A stretch of DNA of 64,000 nt from Natranaerobius thermophilus JW/NM-WN-LF (GTDB lineage: Bacteria; Bacillota; Natranaerobiia; Natranaerobiales; Natranaerobiaceae), in assembly GCF_000020005.1 (NCBI RefSeq), contig NC_010718.1, forward strand, positions 2,934,001 to 2,998,000. Direction: 5' to 3'. Below are positions 1-7,711 of the stretch, in pieces. The notes beneath the pieces were generated by a model. The model saw only the letters and a list, made by a program, of their open reading frames with translations, searched no databases and was not told the DNA's origin. A program made the translations under genes and the position numbers. Every line of letters begins with the position of its first letter. The stretch's first letter is position 1.

Positions 1-498
1 GCCTTTGGTACAATAAAAGCAATAGTAAGTTTCATCGTAATACCCTATATATTTGAAAGTAAAGGTTTCTGGTTTCATATTCAAAGCCTGTTCAACTTTT
101 CTGATATCCCTGGTTTTTTGAAAATAATGGTAGCCAAAAGTCTTGCGCATTGTTTCCTGGTCAAAATCTATCACTCCGTGGGTAACAGCTCTGTCTTTCA
201 CAGCTTGAAATTCCTTATGGGAAAATAGTTCTTGATTTTCAGGCTGTGATTGCAAGAAATCATTGATTTCCCGGGGGAAACTTGGAGATAAGTAGAGCTT
301 GACTTCATCTGATGTTAAATCTTTAACTCGTAATTTTAGTAGCTGTTCAAGCGTTAGTGGTGTAGATGTCCCCAGCTTAAATAACAAATAAGCCTTAAAC
401 TCTCCCTTTTGGAGTAGATCATTTTTAATTGACCGCACGATATTTAGATCAAAAATGGGTTCAGATCCTTGACATTCATGTCTGTTAGAGGCACGCAT
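1..498 (-). CDS. Tyrosine recombinase-like protein, partial (3' end outside window)
   Basis: Translating the minus strand from ATG at 498 (SD GGAGGTG just upstream) gives 166 residues without a stop before the window edge. Residues around 117-140 (TMRKTFGYHYFQKTRDIRKV) resemble the HxLRKTFGYH...TGDI region of tyrosine recombinases, followed by FKYIGYYDE near the place of the catalytic Tyr segment. The N-terminal GTSTPLTLEQLLKLRVKDL looks like the GLRISELLxLKxxDI box, but the first catalytic Arg is replaced (PLTLEQ), so classic strand-transfer activity is doubtful. The start lies 22 bases from the 3' of nothing on the same strand; it is upstream-adjacent to sppA's stop. It could be a degenerate phage or plasmid integrase domain reused for DNA binding. 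Fold assignment is inference from motif resemblance. Confidence 0.55.
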   Translation of the reverse strand, partial: MRASNRHECQGSEPIFDLNIVRSIKNDLLQKGEFKAYLLFKLGTSTPLTLEQLLKLRVKDLTSDEVKLYLSPSFPREINDFLQSQPENQELFSHKEFQAVKDRAVTHGVIDFDQETMRKTFGYHYFQKTRDIRKVEQALNMKPETFTFKYIGYYDETYYCFYCTKG

Positions 499-521
499 TT
501 TAACACCTCCATAGAAGAGGA

Positions 522-1499
522 TTAAAAATTACTTTGATAGCGAAATTCCACAGACGGAAGGTTTCTAGCCTTATCGATTTGCTCAGTTTCTTCCGAAAGG
601 GAATCTAATTCTAATAAGTCACTTTCCTGAACCATGGGGAAAAACAGCTGATCAAACAAGCCTTCGGGTTCTAACCATCTGGTATTAGGGTCTTCAATGC
701 CTGCCAGTTCACCAGCTTTGTCTACTGCCCTGTCTATACCGCCTAAACCATCAACAAGTCCCTGTTCATAAGCCGCTGTTCCAGTCATTATTTCGCCAGT
801 AGCCACCTCATAAACATCTTCTTTATCCATATCTCTGTAATCCGAAACTTCTGCTACAAAGTGTTCATACATTTCATCAGATAGGTCTTGAATTATTTGA
901 CGTTCCTCTTCTGTCATGGTTTCAAAACCCATATCTTTGTATTCACCTGTTTTTATTACCTCAACTTCAATTCCCAAATTGTCATATAATTCCTGGAAAT
1001 TATACATAACACTAATCACACCAATTGAACCGGTGGTGCTAGTATCCTGGGCTTTTATCCTGTCAGCTGCGGCAGAGATATAATAACCACCTGAAGTAGC
1101 CGAATCGGCCATAGATACTACTGTGGGCAGTTCAAAATCATCAATGATTGAAGCTATTTCCTGGGATGCTGCTACCGTTCCGCCGGGGGAATTAACTCTC
1201 AACACTACTGCTTCAGCGTTATCAGCTTTGGCTTTATCCAGACTTTCCTGGACAATTCTAGGAGAAATACCTAAACCTCCTGGACCGGGCCCTGCTGCTT
1301 CGGAAATTTCGCCTTCCAAATCAATCACATAAACCAGGTCATCTTCTTCCACAGGGTCAGCATCCAGCAGTGAAATAAAAGCTCCTCCCAAGAGAAAAAA
1401 AGACGAGAGAGCTATTATAAAAAAAGCTGCTATACCACCCACAACTATTAGAGCTTTCAACACAAATAACTTTAAAGAACTTTTCTCAGCTTCATTCAA
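522..1499 (-). CDS. sppA: Signal peptide peptidase SppA (S49 serine protease)
   Basis: 325 aa, the usual length for the short Gram-positive SppA. One N-terminal membrane anchor (about residues 10-40) is followed by an extracytoplasmic S49 protease domain. The nucleophile is Ser136 in ATSGGYY and the general base is Lys188 in GEYKDM; their spacing of 52 residues is that of the Bacillus enzyme Ser/Lys dyad. The family degrades remnant signal peptides in the membrane. The start is TTG at 1499, placed 7-8 bases after AAGGAGG; no ATG is better placed. The soluble part is very acidic, as expected in a halophile. It is transcribed alone, followed closely by the recombinase-like gene on the same strand. 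Confidence 0.93.
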   Translation of the reverse strand: MNEAEKSSLKLFVLKALIVVGGIAAFFIIALSSFFLLGGAFISLLDADPVEEDDLVYVIDLEGEISEAAGPGPGGLGISPRIVQESLDKAKADNAEAVVLRVNSPGGTVAASQEIASIIDDFELPTVVSMADSATSGGYYISAAADRIKAQDTSTTGSIGVISVMYNFQELYDNLGIEVEVIKTGEYKDMGFETMTEEERQIIQDLSDEMYEHFVAEVSDYRDMDKEDVYEVATGEIMTGTAAYEQGLVDGLGGIDRAVDKAGELAGIEDPNTRWLEPEGLFDQLFFPMVQESDLLELDSLSEETEQIDKARNLPSVEFRYQSNF

Positions 1500-1756
1500 T
1501 TCAAATACCTCCTTACCTTTAACAAATAGATTGATTTTTAAATGTTACTATAGAGAACAATTATAATCTCTATCATAAATTGTAACCCAACTAAATATTT
1601 ATATCAAAATTTATACAAATTAAGTGACATATTCCCAAAGCTAAAGCAGTGAACTTTCTGCTTATATTTATCGTAAAATTTGTTTTAAATTACCTAAAAG
1701 GTGTTAACTAATTTTTAAAGATTTGAGATAATTTTATGTGAGAGTGAGGTGAGATT

Positions 1757-2649
1757 ATGAAGCATTTACACATAACAATTAAAATAACAGCGATTATTAT
1801 AGTTTTGATTTTACTTCTTAATACAATTCAAATTATTAAAGGTAGTTATTATCCAGTTCCCATGCCTGAAGATAATTTTTTTGGCCAGGTAGAACAACCT
1901 GTCAATGTCGCTCACAGGGGTGCCTCCGGAAAAGCTCCTGAAAATACAATAATTGCCTTTGAAAAAGCTACCAAAAAAGGGGCTGATGCTTTAGAACTTG
2001 ATGTTTGGCTAACAAAGGACGATATACCAGTAGCAATTCATGATGAAACTGTAGACAGAACTACTGACGGTGAAGGAAAAGTTCGAAGCTTTACTTTAGA
2101 AGAATTACAAGAATGGGATGCAGGTTATGGAATAAAATCCAATGGTAAGTACCCTTTTAAAGATCAAGGAGTTATTATACCTACTTTGGATGAAGTATTG
2201 TCAGAATTTCCAAACAAACCCATAGTTGTGGAGCTAAAAAAAGAAGGTGAGAAATCGGCACAAGCAGTTGCCGAAGTTATCTCGGACCACAATGCCCAAG
2301 AGAGAGTACTAGTCGCTTCCATGAATACAAATACCGTTAAGGAACTAAGGAATCATTTGCCAAACACCCGTCTGTGGCTAGCATTGGAGAGGTCTTACAA
2401 TTTTATCTTTTCGCTCATTTAGGAATAGCAAGTTTACCAGATTGGGACTTTGATGCCTTGTTTGTCCCACCAGACTATGGTGGTCTTCCAGTTTTAACTT
2501 ATCCTTTTAAAGTAGCCGCTCAAGCTACTGGTAAACCAATCTACATCTGGACAATCAACGATCCAGAACAAATGAACAAGCTGTTGGAAAAGCACATTCA
2601 AGGAATTTTATCAGATTATCCTAAAACATTAGACAATCAAATAGATTAA
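1757..2649 (+). pseudogene. Glycerophosphodiester phosphodiesterase, frameshifted
   Basis: Two overlapping frames together make one GDPD protein of about 290 aa. The first frame (1757-2422) has an N-terminal membrane helix, then HRGASGKAPENT (His-Arg...Glu-Asn) and ELDVWLTKDDIPVAIHDETV (metal-binding Glu/Asp and second His), i.e. the catalytic half of the TIM barrel that hydrolyses glycerophosphodiesters. The second frame resumes near 2374 (ASIGEVLQFYLFAHLGIAS) and ends with IYIWTINDPEQM, the conserved C-terminal W-T-x-N strand. Family continuity requires a shift of one base near 2370-2400. RBS GAGGTGAG precedes ATG 1757. It may be a real broken gene or a base-calling error; the next gene downstream is broken too. 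Confidence 0.85.
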
Positions 2650-2699
2650 CAATCTGATTAAACAATTAAGTAAAACTAAAGCTTTTGGAGTGATCCTTA

Positions 2700-3480
2700 A
2701 TGAAAGTGGTGAAAAAATTTAAGCCGATAGCACTAGCAATATCTGGAGCCTTCATTGGAATCGCTAATTTGGTACCAGGAATTAGTGGTGGTACAGTTGC
2801 CATAGTCTTTGGAATTTATGACGATTTAATTGGATCTTTTAAAGGAATTGCCAGTCAGGACGGTCAGCGAAAACAACACCTGGCTTTTTTGATACCCTTT
2901 TTAACTGGTCTCTTAACAGCTTTATTTCTGTTTGCGCGCACTATCGAAAAGATCATGGTAGCATATCCTGTCCCGCTGAAATTGTTTTTTATCGGCTTGA
3001 TTCTGGGAGCTGTACCTTTTATTTATCAAAAAATGGAGCTATCTAAATTCCGAATTTCTTATTTATTGACAGCGATATTGTTTTTTAGTTTACCTGTGCT
3101 GTTACTCCTTTATCAACCAGGAGATCGTCCTCTGATAACTGATCCTGAATTGATTGACTATGGTATTAATGGTAATAGACATGTATCCCACATACATAGC
3201 AGCCTTGAGCAACTTACACGGTATGGTACTCCTGGTACTTGGTATTGGTAAATTACTTGGTGTACTAGCTGTAGCCCGTTTAATACACTTTTTATTAAAA
3301 CAATTCTATTGCTTGACATATTTTGCTATTATAGGTTTATTATTAGGGTCAGTAATTAACATATGGCCGGGGATTTCACCAGGCCCGAGTTTTTTGATAA
3401 ATTGTTTTATATTACTGGGAGGTTTTTTAATGGCTTATCTTTTTCAAGTTAAGCCATTAAAGTATTTAAATAGAAAATAA
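2700..3480 (+). pseudogene. DUF368 (PopT-type undecaprenyl phosphate translocase) membrane protein, broken
   Basis: The first frame (2700-3251) opens with AISGAFIGIANLVPGISGGT, the signature of DUF368, a polytopic family shown to recycle undecaprenyl phosphate across the membrane (PopT). The reading continues in another frame from about 3154 (MYPTYIAALSNL...LLGSVINIWPG). The two frames meet between residues LIDYG and MYPTYI. In intact members that stretch should carry a second PGISGS repeat of about 20-30 residues, but I see none. This suggests a small deletion as well as a frameshift. A hairpin with GGAGGG/CCCTCC arms follows the stop. It sits 50 bases after the broken GDPD gene, in the same direction, and was probably co-transcribed. 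Confidence 0.8.
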
Positions 3481-3499
3481 GGAGGGTGTTACCCCTCCC
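3481..3499. terminator. Short GC-rich hairpin after the DUF368 remnant
   Basis: GGAGGG (3481-3486) pairs with CCCTCC (3493-3498) and is followed by a T-rich stretch on the plus strand. It lies between the plus-strand DUF368 remnant and the convergent small lipoprotein gene, so it could end either transcript. The stem is only 6 bp and the loop 6 nt. Confidence 0.5.
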
Positions 3500-3562
3500 A
3501 TTTATCTTTGTATTATAAGAGTCTTAGTAGTTAATCTTACTTGCTAATTGTGTTGGTTTCTA

Positions 3563-3700
3563 TTAAAGTACTTCTACCTCTGCTGGACGACTTTCGTCAA
3601 AGTCCTCTTCTTTCTCTAACTCATCTACATCGCCACAACCGATAAGAGCTGTCAAGCTTAGCACTACTACCGCACCTAAAATCAATACTTTTTTAAACAT
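3563..3700 (-). CDS. Very small predicted lipoprotein (45 aa)
   Basis: An ATG at 3700 preceded by AAGGAGGAATAACC opens a 45-codon frame. The first 20 residues are a lipoprotein signal (MFKK, then a hydrophobic run) ending in the lipobox LIGC, so Cys22 would be lipidated. The mature part is only 24 residues and highly acidic (GDVDELEKEEDFDESRPA). I do not recognise a family. It is a stand-alone gene between the DUF368 remnant and fbp. A signal peptide, lipobox and perfect SD in such a short frame argue that it is real; small entericidin-like or halophile cell-surface lipoproteins are possible parallels, but no function can be assigned. Confidence 0.65.
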   Translation of the reverse strand: MFKKVLILGAVVVLSLTALIGCGDVDELEKEEDFDESRPAEVEVL

Positions 3701-3793
3701 GGTTATTCCTCCTTAATTATTATGTTGATTACATCATACACGGAAGATTAAAAGCCAGTATCAATAAAATTAAAACAATTTGTAAATCCTGAA

Positions 3794-4891
3794 TTAACGA
3801 AAATCAAATCTTTTTTCTAACTCTTCCATCTTATGGGTGATGCCACCGTATTCTAATTCAGAATATGGCAACATGGCAGGTCCTGAAAAACCTTGTTCCC
3901 GTAAGTCCAAGGATTTTCTAGAGACTTTATCCCGGATATGATCCCAGAAAGGCTGATCAAAACAATCTACTGGTTCTGTAAGTTTACCTTCACTGACACA
4001 AAAAGCCAGGGCATTGACCATGGGTGGCCCATCAAAATAAGATACAGTTGTATTTTTCTTGACAGGCATGAGAGGGCCGTGATGGCTTCCCCTCATAAAA
4101 CCGGCGACATAATGTCCAATGCTGTAAGGAGACAGAATCTCTCCCACTGCAGGGAAATGACTCTGCACTCTGACAAGCAATACTGGATCATCTTTTCCCA
4201 CGTACTTCCCTGCAATATGATGAAGTCTAGTAGTACTTGCTGCTGCAGCTTGTTCTTGAGATTTTCTTGAATGAATTGATTCTACTACAAATCTTTCATT
4301 ATCTCTCAATAGAGCAGCCAAATTATAAATATCTTCTGGAGTATTTAGTTGAATTATTCTATCTTGTTCCGTGTGAGACACATCCATAACTGTAAAAGTA
4401 AAACCGTCACCTATTTTAGGTGATAACAGTAAACCGGGGTTGTGCATGGGATCGCAAAAACTTAGATACAAAGGTAAATTATAAGCTCCAGGATCTGTCT
4501 TATCGGCAGTGAATACTAAAAAGGGTTCATTTTCACGTTCCTCAATTTCCATTTCAGCCACAGCAGGGCCTAAACCTTTAATGTTTCCGGAAAAGGAATC
4601 GGACAGTAGATCTTGTCCCGCACCATAAAGTCTTTGTTTTTTAGCCGTGGCAGTTCCTACCATAAAAGTATCCCAGGCCAGTTGATGAATTTGTCGATTA
4701 TTTATTCCTTTCCTATGAGTAAGAAGTATGAAAACATCGTCACCAGTATAGCCAAGATAGAAATCAATAAACTGATCATTACCGTAACTGTTTAAGTGTT
4801 CTTCAATTGTATTCAATAATTTATCACTTGGTTGTAAGTGTCCACCAATACTACCAATGTCGGCCTTTATGATACTTAATGTGATTTTCAT
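3794..4891 (-). CDS. fbp: Fructose-1,6-bisphosphate aldolase/phosphatase (archaeal-type, bifunctional)
   Basis: 365 aa, full length for FBPA/P (class V FBPase). This gluconeogenic enzyme condenses dihydroxyacetone phosphate with glyceraldehyde-3-phosphate and then dephosphorylates the product in one active site. The family residues are in place: N-terminal TLSIIKADIGSIGGH, the metal ligands around GYTGDDVFILLTH, and the aldolase Tyr230/Lys233 pair in KYVGKDDP, where Lys forms the Schiff base. Found in archaea and deep-branching, often thermophilic bacteria; its presence points to unidirectional gluconeogenesis from fermentation products. Start ATG 4891 has AGGAGG upstream. Transcribed alone; a 28-bp palindrome lies about 100 bases upstream. 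Confidence 0.93.
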   Translation of the reverse strand: MKITLSIIKADIGSIGGHLQPSDKLLNTIEEHLNSYGNDQFIDFYLGYTGDDVFILLTHRKGINNRQIHQLAWDTFMVGTATAKKQRLYGAGQDLLSDSFSGNIKGLGPAVAEMEIEERENEPFLVFTADKTDPGAYNLPLYLSFCDPMHNPGLLLSPKIGDGFTFTVMDVSHTEQDRIIQLNTPEDIYNLAALLRDNERFVVESIHSRKSQEQAAAASTTRLHHIAGKYVGKDDPVLLVRVQSHFPAVGEILSPYSIGHYVAGFMRGSHHGPLMPVKKNTTVSYFDGPPMVNALAFCVSEGKLTEPVDCFDQPFWDHIRDKVSRKSLDLREQGFSGPAMLPYSELEYGGITHKMEELEKRFDFR

Positions 4892-4993
4892 AATAAAGAC
4901 CTCCTCGTCAGAAGTTTGCGAATATTATTAATATACTTACCATTTATCTATGCGATTTCTTTTTTTATATGAATTTTCCTTCATAAGCAGGAA

Positions 4994-5021
4994 AAATTTA
5001 ATTTGATATCAAATTAAATTT
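4994..5021. promoter_or_regulatory. Perfect 28-bp AT-rich palindrome between divergent fbp and nhaC
   Basis: The sequence is an exact inverted repeat centred on GATATC (5005-5010), with arms AAATTTAATTTGAT. It lies in the 355-base gap between the divergently transcribed fbp and nhaC genes, 103 bases from the fbp start. A perfect 14-bp half-site without loop is more like a dimeric repressor operator than a terminator. An imperfect AATTTTCCT/AGGAAAAATT hairpin abuts it at 4968-4999. The remainder of the gap is AT-rich and holds no open frame with a good ribosome binding site. Confidence 0.5.
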
Positions 5022-5246
5022 CTTAGCAATAACCTATTTCTTTTGCAAAGATTTTCTTATACAATATGATATGAATAAAATTTTTAATCTAATTTGTTAG
5101 TAGTATCATTTGTTTTACACAAATTTTCTAAATACTCCGCAAATGGGGAGGTGATTAGTAAAATAAATGTAATATGAATAGTCACTTTGGTAAAAATTGT
5201 CTAAAAATTTTAACCAATCTAAAATTTTGGAGAGGGAGGAATACCT

Positions 5247-6665
5247 ATGAATGAAGAAGCTAATTTAAAGCCCACTCTCGGGCAAGCACTAATACCTATT
5301 ATATTTGTAATTATAGCTCTAAGTTACGGTATTATTGTTTGGGAAGTTGACCCTCACATTCCACTATTAATTGCAGGAGCTGTGGCAGCTTTTGTAGCCA
5401 TAGTTATGGTTGGATACAAATGGGATACAATTGAAGACGGAATATTCAAAGGAATTATGCTTGCTATGCAGGCAATTGTCATACTAATGATTGTTGGTAC
5501 TTTAATTGGCAGTTGGATCGAAGGCGGAGTTGTACCTGCCATGATTTATTACGGGTTACAAATCTTATCACCACAGATTTTCTTAGTAGCAGCAGCAATC
5601 ATTTCAACTATAGTTGCCTTATTTGTTGGAAGTTCCTGGTCAACAGCTGGAACAATTGGTATTGCCTTATTGGGAATTGGTGAAGGTTTAGGCGTGCCAG
5701 CAGCAATGACTGCCGGTGCAGTAGTTTCAGGTGCTTATGTTGGGGACAAAATGTCACCATTATCAGATACTACAAACCTGGCACCTGGTACAACAGGTGA
5801 TGTTAACGTATTCGATCACATCCGTCACATGCTGTATGTTACAATTCCAGCATATATTATTTCCCTGATTATTTTTGCTTTACTAGGACTACAGTTCGCA
5901 GGACAATCTATGGAGCAGGGAGATATTGTTCTAATTAGTGAAACTATATCTGAACACTTTACAATTAATCCAATCATGTTAATCCCAGTTCTATTTGTAT
6001 TAGTACTAATTGGACTTAAAGTTCCTCCAATCCCAGGCTTACTTGGAGGCAGTATCTTAGGCGGAATTTTTGCCTTGATATTCCAAGGAGCAGCTCCAGC
6101 TGATGTGATTGGATCAATGCATTACGGTTATGTAATGGATTCAGGAGTGGAAGTTGTGGACGACCTACTTTCCGAAGGTGGACTTGACGGAATGATGTGG
6201 ACCATTTCATTAATTTTCGTTGCCCTTTCCTTTGGAGGAATCTTGGAACGAGCTAACTTCTTAGAAGTCATTCTAGAAAATATCTTAAAAGTTGCTAAAA
6301 CTGTCGGATCACTGTCCTTAGTAACCCATCTAACTTCTATTTTTGTCAACCTGGTAACTGCCGATCAGTACCTAGCAATCGTCTTAAGTGCTAGAATGTA
6401 TAGGGACGCATTTAAAGAAATGGGATCACATCCTAAAAACTTATCAAGGATTGTAGAATCTTCTGGAACAATTACATCACCATTAATTCCTTGGAATACA
6501 TGTGGTGCTTTCATGTACGGTGCTCTAGGTGTTAATCCATTTGCTTATCTACCATACGCTTTCTTTAACTTAATTGCCCTGTTACTTTCAATTATATACG
6601 GCTTCACCGGATTTACCATGGAGAAATGGGAAGGTAACGAAGAACAAACCGCTGACGCCGATTAA
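5247..6665 (+). CDS. nhaC: NhaC-family Na+/H+ antiporter
   Basis: 472 aa with about 11-12 hydrophobic segments, typical for the NhaC/ion-transporter superfamily. GSSWSTAGTIGIALLGIGE and GAYVGDKMSPLSDTTNLAPG (about residues 134-185) are the conserved NhaC core containing the ion-binding Asp and Ser/Thr residues. Exchange of internal Na+ for external H+ would support life at high salt and pH. ATG 5247 follows GAGAGGGAGG with good spacing. The gene is alone and ends in a strong bidirectional terminator. Some NhaC homologues (e.g. MleN) exchange malate/lactate with Na+/H+, so the exact substrate is not certain. Confidence 0.88.
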   Translation: MNEEANLKPTLGQALIPIIFVIIALSYGIIVWEVDPHIPLLIAGAVAAFVAIVMVGYKWDTIEDGIFKGIMLAMQAIVILMIVGTLIGSWIEGGVVPAMIYYGLQILSPQIFLVAAAIISTIVALFVGSSWSTAGTIGIALLGIGEGLGVPAAMTAGAVVSGAYVGDKMSPLSDTTNLAPGTTGDVNVFDHIRHMLYVTIPAYIISLIIFALLGLQFAGQSMEQGDIVLISETISEHFTINPIMLIPVLFVLVLIGLKVPPIPGLLGGSILGGIFALIFQGAAPADVIGSMHYGYVMDSGVEVVDDLLSEGGLDGMMWTISLIFVALSFGGILERANFLEVILENILKVAKTVGSLSLVTHLTSIFVNLVTADQYLAIVLSARMYRDAFKEMGSHPKNLSRIVESSGTITSPLIPWNTCGAFMYGALGVNPFAYLPYAFFNLIALLLSIIYGFTGFTMEKWEGNEEQTADAD

Positions 6666-6715
6666 ATCTATAAAATTAAATATAATACTTGTTAAAGCAT
6701 TATATTAGCTAATTT

Positions 6716-6763
6716 AAAGGGGGATCCCAAAGCTTAGTAAAAGACTTGGGATCCCCCTTTTCT
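6716..6763. terminator. Strong bidirectional terminator
   Basis: A 15-bp perfect stem (arms 6716-6730 and 6746-6760, AAAGGGGGATCCCAA and its complement) with a 15-nt loop, flanked by T runs on both strands. It separates nhaC from the convergent small membrane protein gene. Confidence 0.93.
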
Positions 6764-6775
6764 AATATCTCTTCC

Positions 6776-7000
6776 TTATTCTCCTTCTTTTCCTTCTTCA
6801 TCATCTTCTTTACTAATTTGGCTACTGTTCTGTCCCCTCTGTTGGTTTTCGGCTTCAATAACATAACGGCTTTTAGTAAATCTCAATAATAAAATGGTCA
6901 TAATAGCAAGAGTTATTGCAAGTGAATAATTAGCTCGCACAAAATATGTAATAGCAAAAACCGCAAAAATGCCGCTAACAATGTACAATACTGGTTTCAT
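6776..7000 (-). CDS. Small hypothetical two-helix membrane protein (74 aa)
   Basis: Start chosen at ATG 7000 because AAGGGAAGTGAG lies 5 to 9 bases before it; the longer frame upstream has no RBS. Two hydrophobic segments (residues 3-19 and 24-42) are joined by a short turn, followed by a basic stretch KSRYVIEAEN and a strongly acidic tail (KEDDEEGKEGE). I do not recognise the family. It starts 61 bases downstream of the thioesterase stop, so the two are probably one transcript ending at the terminator at 6716-6763. Confidence 0.7.
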   Translation of the reverse strand: MKPVLYIVSGIFAVFAITYFVRANYSLAITLAIMTILLLRFTKSRYVIEAENQQRGQNSSQISKEDDEEGKEGE

Positions 7001-7061
7001 TGTCTCACTTCCCTTGTAAAAGTATTTGTAATTTTTCTTTAAAATCAGAATACAAATCAAG

Positions 7062-7511
7062 TTATCTCAATGATTTTTGAGACAACTCTTTCTCTGTCAG
7101 TCCTCCCAGATTTTTCATACTTTGTCTTGAGACTGCAACTATGTCATCATCACGGTATAGCTTTCCTTCCGCTACCAAAATACTCTTACCCGTCTTAATA
7201 ATCCAGCCCTTGGCAATTAAAAGGTCACCAATTTCAGTAGGTCGAAAATAGTTAATATTCATTTCAATAGTTGTAGTTTTGACCCCTGTAGTAGTAGCTG
7301 CAGTACCTGAGACAACATCTAAAATCGAAAAACCCACTCCTCCATGAGCGATATTCATGGGATTCATATGCTTTTCTTCTAGTTTGATTTCTGCTTCACA
7401 AAAACCGTTGTCCAGATTGGTAATATTCATGTCCAACAATCGGTGGTAAGGGGTAATTCGATTTTGTTCCATAATAAAATCATATAATTCTCTGGAGATT
7501 TTAGTTTTCAT
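7062..7511 (-). CDS. PaaI-like hotdog-fold acyl-CoA thioesterase
   Basis: 149 aa, normal for a single hotdog-domain protein. NIAHGGVGFSILDVVSGTAA (about residues 53-72) is the PaaI signature, with the HGG turn and downstream Asp that position the water attacking acyl-CoA thioesters. The following TTTIEMNINYFRP and KTGKSILVAEGKLY strands complete the fold. The family releases phenylacetyl- or other acyl-CoA; the substrate here is unknown. ATG 7511 follows a CGGGGGT ribosome binding site. It is followed by the small membrane protein gene. Confidence 0.85.
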   Translation of the reverse strand: MKTKISRELYDFIMEQNRITPYHRLLDMNITNLDNGFCEAEIKLEEKHMNPMNIAHGGVGFSILDVVSGTAATTTGVKTTTIEMNINYFRPTEIGDLLIAKGWIIKTGKSILVAEGKLYRDDDIVAVSRQSMKNLGGLTEKELSQKSLR

Positions 7512-7711
7512 AATAATACCCCCGGGTAAATTTATTTGTTAGGATTGATTAACATAATTTAAGTGGCTAACCCACTCAAGGGCATAATAACTTTAATTTA
7601 TTTTTTTTGCAAGACTCTTTTGATAAACTAAGGGTGGATAGTCGATAGTTTTTTAGTGGATATTTTTATAATTTTTTTATAATTGTCAGATGGTTTTGTG
7701 AGGTGATACTT

